64,000 bases of DNA from Dendrophyllia cribrosa (taxonomy: Eukaryota > Cnidaria > Anthozoa > Scleractinia > Dendrophylliidae). The first letter of the stretch is position 1, and each line of letters starts with the position of its first letter. Made by a program: the position numbers and the translations under genes. The stretch covers positions 13,276,139 to 13,340,138 of the forward strand of contig JAJLRJ010000006.1 in NCBI GenBank assembly GCA_024195265.1, written 5' to 3'. Below the pieces are notes generated by a model that saw only the letters and a program-made list of their open reading frames with translations, searched no databases and was not told the origin of the DNA. Shown piece after piece: positions 46,227 through 57,281 of this stretch.

Positions 46227-46660
46227 CTAAAGCCTGGTTCCCATATAATCGTAAGGATCTCGGCGATCGCAGAAAAAAAGTGTTGTACGACCCTTGCGAT
46301 CATGTGGAAACCAAAAACTTTGCGATTCTTGCGATCGTTACGATCCTTGCGATTGCGATCGCCGAGATAGAAAATGTCTATCTCTGCGATCCTTGCGATC
46401 GAGAGGTTTTTAAATGGAAACCACTCTTGCGATCCTTGCGATCCAAAATGTCCCAGAAAGCATTGTACACCAAAGCCATGTAGACCACAATGCACTTAAA
46501 CTGAGTTTTATCGGATCCAGGCCTACTCGACGTTTCCTTGAGATCGCTGCGATCATATGGAAACCTGAGGTCTCAGCGATCGCAAGGATCGCAAGAATCG
46601 CAGTGATCGTCGATCGTAACGATCGCTGCGATCGTTGCGATTATATGGAAACCAGGTTAA
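46227..46660. mobile_element. MITE rich in gcgatccttgcgatcg repeats
   Basis: Left end agcctggttcccatataatcg pairs with the right end cgattatatggaaaccaggt. The interior is a degenerate array of gatc-containing units on both strands, which keeps frames open without being coding. Confidence 0.8.
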
Positions 46661-46899
46661 GGTGGCTGGTGAAAAGTGAAGATAACGTGTAGGGGGGGGG
46701 GGGGGGGGGGGGGCTATTTTTCTCGCCTCCTCTGTCCTCCACCCCGGTCCCTTAGCACTGCTAGGACATTGATATTGATCAGCATTGATCATCGTTATCT
46801 GCGTTATGGGCCGCCTCAAAAAAATTCTGATTATGCATACGTACAAAGACCGTCTTCACCTGACGTCACGCCGGTGGACGACAACAAAAGATATTCTCA

Positions 46900-47062
46900 G
46901 AGAATACCCCGTTTCGCAGATACGGCAACCATATTGATTTTGCCCCCAGGGCATCCCATAATGACCATTTCAATTAATATATTTCTTTGTTTTCAATGTT
47001 CATTATGGGATGCCCTGGGGGCAAAATCAATATGGCTGCCGCATATGCGAAACGAGGTATGG
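46900..47062. mobile_element. Foldback element
   Basis: The arm ccatattgattttgccccca (46929-46948) and following gggcatcccataatga pair with tcattatgggatgccctggg and tgggggcaaaatcaatatgg. Outer blocks accccgtttcgcagat and atgcgaaacgaggt pair as well. Confidence 0.85.
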
Positions 47063-47319
47063 TTGCAATGGTTGGTTTGGTAAAGTTAGGTAAAATTTGA
47101 ATCTAATTAATTCGCATATATACCACCATACTAGCTGCCCATCTTGAAAGCGTTTAAATAACATCTGTCGACAATTTATTTAATTGTTACCAGTTTGTCC
47201 ATCTATAGAAAAGTATCGCAATGTTTTTTTTTTTACCGACTGTATATGTCTATGTGGGCGCACAATGGAATATGTGAAGACATCATTTACATTACATCGT
47301 GACTTTCATATTCACATTT

Positions 47320-47992
47320 CTTCTGCTCCTGGTTTCTCGACTTATTTGAACCAAAAGAGCCTTATAAAATTCTTGAAGCACAGAACGAAGAACGGACTAA
47401 ACTAGCGGAGAAAACCTTAAAGAGTTTAACACAAGAGCCCATGCATCTTCGAGCTCTTCGCGTACTAAACCCATCGAATTCTCGATTGTGTTGATGACAG
47501 CCTTCCGCGGTTGAAATACGCATTATTTATTGCAAGTGGCTGCTCGTTTGCTTCCTCAAGTAACGAGCGATGGAAGGAGTAGTGGTACTAATATGGTATT
47601 AAAAGTTTGACTAAAATTCCCAAACTGAACGTTCTTATCAAAAGGCTTTTATAAAACAAACTAATTGTACCAAAATGACTCGTCATTGTGAATGAATGAT
47701 AAAACCACAACACCTATTAATTATAATATTTGAAATTTATCACCCGCTAACTCAAACCCCCATACTCGAACTCTAGTCTTTATTTCCCTTGACATTTCTA
47801 CTGTATTCTAACTTCTGACCCCCAAACTGGGCTGACCGAAGATGCGCTTTATCTATCATCTTTTTATATGACTGTGATCAATAGTCCTCAGCGATGGGCT
47901 CAGTACACGCTTTGAACAGTTGGAAGACAAGACAGAAAGAAGTCTTTATCGTGTGATTAGAAACAGCTTACAGCACAATTCTACTTACGTTT
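47320..47992 (+). pseudogene. Degenerate PGAP4 copy, inverted relative to the intact gene
   Basis: Three blocks in different frames match the intact PGAP4 protein in order. GFSTY then EPKEPYKILEAQNEERTKLA lies at 47332-47405. HYLLQVAARLLPQVTSDGRS lies near 47524-47583. RNSLQHNSTYVL lies near 47953-47992. Between them are frameshifts, a TGA near 47491 and about 350 bp of unrelated or eroded sequence, and the EDD catalytic region onward is missing. It is clearly non-functional; the parent gene lies about 2.3 kb away on the opposite strand. Confidence 0.82.
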
Positions 47993-47999
47993 TAAAGGA

Positions 48000-50350
48000 G
48001 GCTGGACTCAGCTGATTTGGTCAGTTGGGGTGTACGTTTTGAAATCAAAATTTCGCAGGGAAGGCATGCTTCGATTGCTTTCATACTTCACCAAGTTTGT
48101 GAAATGTGATTAGTTTTATGTCACTATTTTCCAAGCGACAGCGGTTACTATTGCAACGCCAGCTTATTGCCCTTTGTTTAATCTCGAAATCTCGTCAGAC
48201 ACTTCAAAATGAAACTTTCAAACTTTGTAGTACTCACGTATCACTAGCTGCAGACAAAGTTTCAAGAAAATTTATGACGGTTTTGAAGTAAACCAAAAAT
48301 CATTTCTAGGGCATGATATTGATCACTCTGGATTATGACTTCCTCTTTTCAATTGAAACATCTTTGATGACAACAAAGACTTCTCAAAGTACATTTAACT
48401 CGTTGGGTGGCCGTGATTTCACTGAGGCATACCTATACATACAATAGCTAAAAAAAAAAACATAAAAAAGTAAAAAAGCAAATAATTTGCATAATGCAAA
48501 ATGTTTCCAGAATGCACTTACACGTTACACGTTTGCACGCGCTGTTCAATTTCAGCTGCTTACGTGAGTCTGCACGTGCAGAGTTTTGAGAAAAACAAAC
48601 GTGGCGCCTATTAGCGATCATTTTATTTTGCTCAGCGTGGATCGCGAAAGTGTTGTTTTTCGTCTTAAAATCAACAATTTGTTGTTCGTAAAAATGTTTG
48701 TTGAATCAATAGATAATTTATAGAACCAATGAAGAAATACACTGCCTTTTTGGTGGTTTTTGTCTTTGGATCGAGAACCCAGTCAAATGCAACGCATGCG
48801 CAGTTGACCAAAAAAATGTGACCGATATTTTAGCGATTTTCCTCGGAAATGTGCTGATTTCTACGGAACCACTCGTTAGAATTTCACGAAATTTGGCACA
48901 ATAATAGTTCCGAATATGTCAAACTCACCTGCCATCAGAAATTTGAAATCTAACAGAGGAGATTTTTACAAAACGCAAACATATTAAACCACAAATTACG
49001 GAAGATCCCTCTGTTAAAATTACACGAGACCAGTGTTAACATGCGAATATTTTTACGAGTTTACTGGAGACAAATGATGGACAAAATCTAACGACTAGAT
49101 TTTCTGAAAATAAACGAAACCAAATATTGCAGGCTGATTTACAATCCACCGTGTTGCCATGGCAACACCCTAAAAGCTTAACAAAAATATCAAAATATAT
49201 AGCTTGTTGCTTAATTGAAGACCTCACCAAATTTGGGCGCCCAGACGTTAGTAGTTTTAAAATGACAATGAATGACGCATAGGTACAGTGAAACTGTGTT
49301 CAGCCACCTTAAAAACAGCTAGCTGTTAAAATAATGATTGTCCTTTACTTTGCAATAAACTCGAGGTCTCAAAAACATTTCTGGCGGTAAAGAAGAAGGT
49401 TGAATCACAGCAAGATTCCAGTGGTCATTTGTTGTCCTTGAAGGGTTTTTTTTTTTTTTTTTGCTCTATAATATTGTTTTGCGTTTTCTTCGAGCTATTT
49501 CAAAAAATAAACGTCTTGAAATCGCGGCCACCCAAGGAGTTAAATGTACTTTGCGAAGTCTTCAACAGAAAAGAGAATGTCATAATTTAAATTTGATTAA
49601 AATATTGAATAAAAATACGGGAGTTATCAATATCTTGCCGTAAAACTTGACCTTTGATTTACTTGAAAACCGTCTTATAATTTTTCTTCTAACTTTGTCT
49701 GCAGCTCAGCTAGTGATGCGCGAGTTCTACAAATTTTAAAAGTTTCGTAAAAAAGTGTCTGACTAGATTTTGAGAAAAACAACATTGCTTAGAACAAAGG
49801 GCAATACGCTGCGTTGCTATGGTGACCACCGTCAGGGTTCGTACTCTTTTCATATTTTAAAATTCCATGACCTTTTCCATGACCTTTTCAAATTTTTCAT
49901 GACCAAGATTTCAACAGTTGTTTTCAAAATGTTATCAAAACGATCATTTTTTAAATTTTTCATCTTGCCTTATTATTCCCACAACGTATGCTGCCTTAGT
50001 GATTTTGTACCATGAACATAATTTTCCAGGCCTGGAAATTAAATTGTACAATTCCATGACTTTCCAGGTTTTTCCATGACCGTACGAACCCTGACCGTCC
50101 CTTGTAAACTGGTGAAAATTAAAACTTTAATCGCCTTTCAATAAACTTAGTGAAGTATTAAAGCACAATCAAAGGATGTCTTCCCTATGAAGTTTTGATT
50201 TCAAAACATACACCCCACGGTAGAAAAAAACTGTTGCGAGCCTCCTTAAGGATCTTCGCTTTGAAACTCTTTCAAAATATCACATCAAATCCCATAATTT
50301 CACAAATTTAAGTTTTATGACGTCACACTTTGGTGCTCTATTTGCTTCGA
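48000..50350. other. No gene seen
   Basis: AT-rich. Holds an X-box-like palindrome gttgccatggcaac (49153-49166), a T-run at 49446-49462, and an inverted pair tccatgacctttt / ttccatgac with cgtacgaaccctgac near 49830-50100 (gtcagggttcgtac against gtacgaaccctgac), which marks a small element of about 265 bp at 49830-50095. Confidence 0.5.
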
Positions 50351-50353
50351 GTA

Positions 50354-50634
50354 AGAGCGGTTTTTACTCGAGAGCCGTAAAACCAAAACCAAAGTTATCA
50401 CTGGCCAATCACAAGAAACGCAGACAATCTAATGAACCAATCAGAACACAAAGCAATTACATGTCGACGCCGCCAAGCGCGGGAAAACGCGTACAAGCAA
50501 GTCACGATTGGTTTTGGTTTTACTTCTGATTGGTTGAGAAAGTGGCGCGAGATTTTTTAGCCAATCACAAAGCGTAGCAATGCGAAACCAAAGCAGTCAC
50601 GAAATTACTTTCGACACTCAATTGAAAACCGCTC
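50354..50634. mobile_element. MITE, ttttcaattgagtg family
   Basis: Shares gtaaaaccaaaaccaaag, agcgcgggaaaacgcgtaca, agcaagtcacgattggtttt and ctcaattgaaaaccgctc with the 51.3- and 55.4-kb copies. The left terminus is diverged. Confidence 0.7.
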
Positions 50635-50803
50635 CGAATAAAATTTAAACTAAACTGTTGCTGAACTTCAACTATTTATTGAATTCATGGAAATAAGAAT
50701 AAAATTGACTTTTTTACATGAAACATTGACAATTTCACTGTAATATCATATCATTGTATCACTAAAACTTTTCTCTTTACAATAGACCGGCTGCTAACAG
50801 TTA

Positions 50804-50818
50804 TTAGTATCACCCAAC

Positions 50819-50856
<38 letters not shown>

Positions 50857-51003
50857 GCTACTAGGGGTCTAATAGTAATAGTCATCGAGTAGCGAAATTC
50901 GCCGGTTTTATTTTTCGTTTTATTCCCAAATAAATATTTCTTCAACTTGCAATTGCTTTTTTTTATTATTGCCTTTTTCTGTCCGACTAGTTGGGTGATA
51001 CTA

Positions 51004-51037
<34 letters not shown>

Positions 51038-51110
51038 GTCAATAGCCCATTCGGCTTCGCCTCATGGGCTATTGACCCGTAGCCCTTTCGGGCTACGGGT
51101 CTAATTGTTA
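50804..51110 (-). mobile_element. 307-bp MITE, copy 2
   Basis: Reverse-complement copy of 16108-16414, identical as far as I can read. Starts ttagtatcacccaactagtg and ends ctaattgtta. Confidence 0.85.
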
Positions 51111-51327
51111 ATTATTACAGGGCTGTCTTTAATGGCCATCACCCATAGCATCTGTTACTGGTGAGTACACTTGATGGGACCTTGATGTGACGGGTGATCT
51201 TGCCTGTTATGTGTCAATTTTACTGACAAGGCAACAAGCTAGTTACGGTTGTTAAGATCAGAGCAACTCCTGTGTCAAATCTTAATAACAGCCCTGCAGT
51301 ATAATAAAAATAATGTACATTGTATAT

Positions 51328-51611
51328 TAGAGCAGTTTTCAATTGAGTGTCGTAAAACCAAAACCAAAGTAATTACTCTGACCAATCACAGCAGTCGTAA
51401 ACAATCCAATGAACCAATCAGAGCTCAAAGCAAATACATGTAGCGGGCGCCAAGCGCGGGAAAACGCGTACAGGCAAGTCATGATTGGTTTTGGTTTTAC
51501 TTCTGATTAAGAAAGTGGCGCGAGATTTTTTAGCCAATCACAAAGCGTAGCAATGCAAAACCAAAGCAACTGCGAAATTACTTTCGATACTCAATTGAAA
51601 ACTGCTCTAAT
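51328..51611. mobile_element. MITE, ttttcaattgagtg family
   Basis: TIRs tagagcagttttcaattgag and its complement are intact at both ends. The interior has inverted CCAAT-type blocks (gaccaatcac, gaaccaatcagagc, agccaatcac). Confidence 0.85.
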
Positions 51612-52280
51612 TTTACATGCATAATTATTTTTACTTTTCTGGTCGCGTTGACGTTTCGGATAAATGTTTTAATTCGTAATTTATCTCTGATTCGACGGTA
51701 ATAATTTTATATTGTTTTCTTTATTGTTCTTCTCGTAACTGTTCGTTGAACCTTAATATTTCATATAATGTAGGACAGTAGGTTCGTTTCTTCCTATATA
51801 CAATTCATCTCATCATAATTAAAAAAAACTGATAAAATTAAAAATCTGCACGTCTTTCAAAAATCTACTTCTCCTTGTTGATCACATATACTTTGACGGA
51901 CGTTTCCATGACGATGTCATTATTAAATCTTAGAAGAGCTTTAATTGTGATTACAATAACTTGCTTCTTTCCCTCATTTCGTTATCCTTGACGAGATCCC
52001 ATTTCTGAAAAGTTAAAGTTTGTTTTACGTTTTGCTCTTCAAAGTCCTCTGAGCTAAACGCGAGACAATTTCCACTCAATTAACATCTTGCAGTATTTTA
52101 CTGTAAACAACATCATGTTGTCTCGAAACAACCTTTTCTTGGTGTTACCAACTAACCATAAAATAACGACAGGCTGTAATTACCTCACTTTTACCCAGTT
52201 TGTTTCGCTGAATAACCTCTTTCTTTCGAGTGTTTGACGACAAATCTTCTGTCTTAATAATCCCTAGTTGATTGTTGGCA
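51612..52280. other. No gene seen
   Basis: AT-rich spacer. The minus-strand frame 52145-52357 begins inside the 71-bp repeat array and is not supported as coding. Confidence 0.35.
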
Positions 52281-52289
52281 GAGCATCTC

Positions 52290-52725
52290 GACAGCTTCTG
52301 ACTGGCAAATTCTCTGTCTTTATCCAGTCTGTATCTAGTCCTTTCTTTACGGAACATATTCAGAGTTTGTGACTGGCAAATTCTCTGTCTTTATCCAGTC
52401 TGTATCTAGTCCTTTCTTTACGGAACATCTTCAGAGTTTGTGACTGGCAAATTCTCTGTCTTTATCCAGTCTGAATCTAGTCCTTTCTTTACGGAACATC
52501 TTCAGAGTTTGTGACTGGCAAATCCTCTGTCTTCACCGAATTTAAATCAATCATAGTTTGTGACAGAACATCTTGACAGCTTCTGACTAGCAAATCCTTT
52601 ATCTTTATCCAGTTTGAATATATTCCTATCTTCACAGAGCATCTTTACAGCTTTTGACTGACAAATCCACTGTCTACACCTGATTTAAATCAAGTAATAA
52701 TATCTTGACAGTTTTTGACTGAAAA
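52290..52725. repeat. 71-bp tandem repeat, decaying downstream
   Basis: actggcaaat-type blocks start at 52301, 52372, 52443 and 52514, giving a 71-bp period. Units share tctgtctttatccagtctg and tagtcctttctttacggaac. Units further right (to about 52720) are progressively diverged. It lies just 3' of the stop codon of the small secreted gene, probably in its 3' UTR. Confidence 0.9.
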
Positions 52726-52743
52726 TATTCCGTCTTCATCAAT

Positions 52744-55036
52744 TCATAATAACAAGGCTCTGTGATAAACATCAGCAATATGATCAGGTACATCTCTATT
52801 TTGATAGTCCACGTCTCCGCGACGAGCCATTTCACACCAGAGGTTGTTCAAGTCTTCGACGCATCCATTAATCTTTAGAAATGAAAGTTAGGGACTAAAT
52901 AGAAAATAGTTCCAACCCTCTGGCATTCACCATTGTATATATATTCTTAGGCAAGATAACTCTTAATGACAAGTTCGAGTATAGACTACTTCTCTTTCCA
53001 GTTAACCACGAATATTTGCCCGCCTTGAGAGTAACGGTCGTGATGTCGAGGGTCTTTTCTGTAGCACGTGATAGCATTTCTTTGTGTCAAGTGGTACAGA
53101 CAAATGTACCACGTGACACATTAGAAGTTGACTCGCGGCATCACGATCGCTTCTCCGAAGGCAATCATAAAACGTGTGGGTTAAAAGTGTGTAATTACTT
53201 TATGGAAACCTGGCAAATTTCTGGACTAAAAACCCCCTCTACGATGGGGGTGGGGGAAGAGTGCTTCTTGTCGCTTTTTGTCAAAATAAAAAATGAGGTA
53301 AGTGCGGGGTAGTTTAGGTTTAATAAGTCCGTGTCCAACCCGATGGACTGAACAAGCCAGATGGATCATTGGTACTGGCATTTAACCCCGGTTTAGAATA
53401 AAGCGACTCACTAGCTCTTCGATAGAATGTTACGCTAGTCCACCACAGGGTTACCTTCTATGGCTTTCCTGACCTTCCGATGGAAAGTCCAATTACTTGA
53501 TTACTGTACCTCCACAACCTTACACTGACCGATACGAAACTCACACTACTATTCACGACTGCAGTACCTGACCCTCAGAGAAGACATCCGACTGAACAAA
53601 GAGTCAGAAATTGCTTATGACGTAAGGATTGCAAGTCACATTATAGTAAGCCTGTGTACTGTCGCCGTCGCCGTCGCCGTCACCCCTACTACCACCACAC
53701 CCCACCCCCACTAAAGGGGAGGAGGGAACTATACACATGTTACATTATAGTTAGCTACGAATGGTTAGAAATGTCTGCTAAGTATGGAAGGATACCTCCT
53801 GGTGTAATTTGCGCTGAAAATAAACAAAAAATACATCATGTTAATAATATCACTTGAGTAATCATTTTTTGTTGTCGTCCGTCAGTAGCATCGTAATTAA
53901 AGTAAGTTATAATCAAGTGAGGCCTTTAAGCTACTGTATCCAAACCCGAAAAAGTCTGAAAAAAATCAGGGTTTTTCGACTTTTCCCGACGAAAAGCCCT
54001 GATTTTTTCAGGCTCTTTCGGGTTTGGATACAGTAGCTTAAAGGCCTCACTTGATTATAACTTAATATATCACTTGACTCTAAAGAGCGAAGCGCAAAAA
54101 TGTTTTTAATTCACGCAGTGTCGTTATAGCCTATGCAACGCAAGTTTAAAACAATTGTCACAATTTGAATTTGACGCCTGACTCTGCAAAGAGTCTTGGG
54201 ATCCTTTCGATGGGTCTTAGATCTCAGAATAAGAATAAACAGGGCCCGGTTGTTCGAAAGCCGGTTAACGCTAACCCAGGATTAAAACTTAACCGAAGAT
54301 TTAATTTGTGTTGTAAGAAAAGTTTTCAAAAGCTATTTTTAAGTTGCATGTGGAGTAAAGTCGAAACTAAAGGGCAAAGTTACTTTAGAAAAATCTGCAT
54401 TGATTATTTAACTGGAATTAAAATTGACGCTAACCCTGGGTTAGCTTAACAGCGCTTTTTTTCTCTTTGAACGTGTTTCAGAAGGCGTTTGTTTCGTGAC
54501 AAAGGTGTACTATTAACTATTCCATCCAACCTCAGTTAGCCACCCTAAAATATAAGTGGTAAGAAAGCAGCGGGAAAAAATCTGGCGGCAAATATTTTGG
54601 CTACTAATACTTAAGGCGGCGAAATACGAGATACAAAAACCCTCAACCTGTCGCGCAACATTGGTTCGTTGCAAGTTTTGGTCGATGTTTTCCGTTTTTC
54701 ACCATGCGTGATCAACTTGTCGCGCAACAAAAACATTTGTTGCAGGTTGAAGAAATTTGTTGCGAAAAGTAGAGCGCGGGTCAACTTTGAGCAACAAATT
54801 TTGCCTTTGTTGCTCGTTTTTCATCAAACTCTCAACTTGTCACGCAACAAATTTGCCAATGTTGCGCGACAAGTTGAGGGTTTTTGTATCTCGTATTTCG
54901 CCGCCTTTAAACTTACCTTTTCCGCTCGTCTACAATGCTGTTTATAAAAGTCATATAAAATTTCCCCAGCCAAATAACAGGTAGAAAGCATATCGCAAGC
55001 GGTGTACACGACACAGAAGCAAACAAGTCTGTTCAT
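52744..55036 (-). CDS. Small secreted Cys-containing protein, prohormone-like
   Basis: Two minus-strand exons, 54917-55036 and 52744-52872, join in phase 0 with GT-AG borders (aaag|gtaag; tctaaag|att) to give 82 aa. The N-terminus is hydrophobic (MNRLVCFCVVYTACDMLS), resembling a signal peptide. After it come Cys35, Cys44 and Cys53, evenly spaced nine apart. Dibasic RR pairs at 36-37 and 57-58 bracket a 19-residue segment (AEK, then INGCVEDLNNLWCEMA) containing two cysteines. The tail is acidic and ends ALLL. I do not recognise the family; a processed peptide hormone or a small Cys-rich secreted protein are both possible. The intron carries a MITE almost touching the donor. The model was built from frame, splice sites and composition only, so upstream exons or a different 3' end cannot be excluded. 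Confidence 0.5.
53640..53720. repeat. Low-complexity gtcgcc / ccaccacc tract
   Basis: Short gtcgccgtcgccgtcgcc run then C-rich sequence; within the intron of the small secreted gene. Confidence 0.6.
53905..54062. mobile_element. Foldback element, long perfect arms
   Basis: Left aagttataatcaagtgaggc pairs with the right gcctcacttgattataactt. Arms of about 70 bp extend to the centre (ctgaaaaaaatcagggtttt). In the intron of the small secreted gene. Confidence 0.9.
54240..54455. mobile_element. Inverted-repeat element, ggttaacgctaaccc type
   Basis: Ends gggcccggttgttcgaaagc, acgctaacccaggattaa and gacgctaaccctgggttagc; related to the nested element at 14132-14255. Confidence 0.6.
54611..54910. 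mobile_element. MITE next to a splice donor
   Basis: TIRs of about 50 bp (aaggcggcgaaatacgagat; atctcgtatttcgccgcctt), flanked by ttaa on each side (54611-54614 and 54907-54910 region). Interior tgtcgcgcaaca repeats. Its right end lies about five bases from the donor of the small secreted gene's first exon. Confidence 0.85.
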
Positions 55037-55367
55037 TGTTTATCCTTTGCCGATAAACTCTTTTTTTACACAACAACGAAAAAAGCCTCGAATGACTCGC
55101 AAAAAATCGCTTTCGAATGCGCGTCGCGACGAAACAAACGCGTCCGTTCAAATGCGTGTTTGCGCGCGCGCGCGTGCGTATATGCGTCTCGCCTTCTTTT
55201 GGCCTGACTCCTAAATAGTCATACCAAGTTTACTCGAAGAGAACCTACCTTGTGTAGGAGTAGGGGGAGGAGGCGGGACTTTACAAGATACTACCTATCT
55301 GATGAGCCTAATGTACAAACTGTATTGGCCTGAAAACTCGAGATGAGATTTCAATGTCTGTGTGTAT

Positions 55368-55651
55368 AGAGCAGTTTTCAATTGAGTATCGAAAGTAATT
55401 ACACAATTGCTTTGGTTTTGCATTGCTACGCTTTGTGATTGGCTAAAAAATCTCGCGCCACTTTCTCAACCAATCAGAAGTAAAACCAAAACCAATCGTG
55501 ACTTGCTCGCACGCGTCTTCCCGCGCTTGGCGCCGGCTACGTGTAATTTCTTCGAGTTCTGATTGGTTCATTCGATTGTTTTCGACTGCTGTGATTGGTC
55601 AGAGTAATTACTTTGGTTTTGGTTTTACGACACTCAATTGAAAACTGCTCT
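55368..55651. mobile_element. MITE, ttttcaattgagtg family, best copy
   Basis: TIRs agagcagttttcaattgagt and its complement; flanking tata on both sides. Inverted blocks ttgtgattggc, caaccaatcagaagt, ttctgattggttc and tgtgattggtcag fill the interior. Confidence 0.88.
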
Positions 55652-55907
55652 ATAAAGCTTGCATTGCTAGTAAAACATCACAGGGAGGTTTGTATCCTTT
55701 TCTTAGTTTTTACTCTCGATAGAGTGGGGGCTACGTAACCAAGACACCTTTCTTTAAATTTGGGGCGGGGAGTTTATTTAAGAGACCACCGTCATTTTTG
55801 TGAAACGGTGTGTCCAGTTCGAGTACATAGTTTTGACCATTTCCCCAAGCGCTCTTTTGCGCTCTTCTACTCTCGGGTGAAAATATTACAGCGCCCTATA
55901 AAGGCTG

Positions 55908-56085
55908 GTTTTCACTAGCGCATAAGCATAAGCACAAGCCAACATACGCAGACTCAGTAACATGTTGATCATTAGTTCCAATTGTTTGAACAAAACAGAA
56001 CAATAGGCACTAATGATCAACACGTTACTGAGTCTGCGTATGTTGGCTTGTGCTTATGCTTATGCGCTAGTGAAAACCAGCCTTA
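55908..56085. mobile_element. MITE with long TIR, aaggctggttttcactagcg
   Basis: Left aaggctggttttcactagcg continues through cataagcataagcacaagcc and catacgcagactcagtaac; the right end is its near-perfect complement. Arms of about 80 bp around an imperfect loop. Confidence 0.92.
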
Positions 56086-56559
56086 AGGAAATTAATTTTA
56101 ACTGCGGCATCTGAATCCGTATATTTGCATCTTGAGAAAATACTAGTTTCTGCTTAATTTCTTATAGCGGAGGAGAATAGTGTTACATTTCACAAGAACT
56201 TCTTGTACTTTTGATCCAAAATAAAACGAATTTAAACGCTTCCAAAATTTTAACTCTAGTTTAGACCTCTGTGGTCTACCCTCTAGTAAAAGACCACCCT
56301 GCTTATAAAGTCACTAATTTTTAATACAATAGGTTCCAACGTATTAAAATTGATTATCGAAATTTGTTTCCGTTTAGCTACGTTCAAAACACTCTACGTT
56401 TATACTACCACCTATTCAAACATGCTTTTTTATTCAACCAATCAGAAGAACTTGAACCACGCGCGTTTTTCTGCGTTCAAGCCTGTAGCACGTTTTCCTG
56501 CGTTGGAAACCGATTACATGTTTTCGCTATTTGTCGAGAGTGCCATGTTTCCCACACTT

Positions 56560-57110
56560 GGCACTAGTTGCATGCTTTCCCGTGCTTGACGTCGGTTGCA
56601 CGTTTCCCACGCTTGCACCGGTTACATCTTTTCCCGCGCTTGCACCGGTTAAAGGTCAAATGAACCAAAAATTTGAAATGTTTCTTTATCCATTTAAACG
56701 TTAAAAGAAACCATAACAAAGCAAACTTACGCAAAAATTTTTCTTCCTGAGCGTTTAAGGAAGTTACATAGCTAAAAGTACGAAGATTTCTGAAGGCTTC
56801 ACGAAAACGTTTCTGAACTGGCCGCGCACTACAAGTGGTAGGATTGGTAAGGATTGTGACGTCACTATGCCAAGTCAAATTAGTTTCAAATTTCAGAATA
56901 TGTTTATTTGGTACTCATTTAACATATTGCATTAATATTGGACCAAAAGAAAAAATGTCAAATTTTTGGTTCATTTGACCTTTAAATCTTTTCCCGCGCT
57001 TGCACCGGTTAAATCTTTTCCCGCGCTTGCACCGGTTACATCTTTTCCCATGCTTGGCACCGGTTACATCTTTTCCCGCGCTTGGCACCGGTTACATCTT
57101 TTCCCATCCT
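56560..57110. repeat. gcaccggttacatcttttcccgcgcttg short repeats and inverted arms
   Basis: cttttcccgcgcttgcacc-type units of about 25-28 bp recur near 56600-56650 and 56985-57100. Between them aggtcaaatgaaccaaaaat (56652) pairs with atttttggttcatttgacct (56962), suggesting an element of about 330 bp inserted into, or flanked by, the short-repeat tract. Confidence 0.7.
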
Positions 57111-57281
57111 TTTTTCGTTTTGCGCCTACATGTAACACCAGTTCTGTTACACATTTTACGCACTTGTCACCGACTACAAATCAAGATATGTTTGATTCAT
57201 TGTGATTGGCTAGAACGTTTCCCGGCAAAACGTCTTTTACCTTGGTTAAATTCAGCAAAGGATAGGAGAGTGACGTTACTC

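Noticed and set aside
46118..46846. Overlapping ORFs on both strands
   Set aside because: They are products of gatc-rich repeats in a MITE and of homopolymer G runs.
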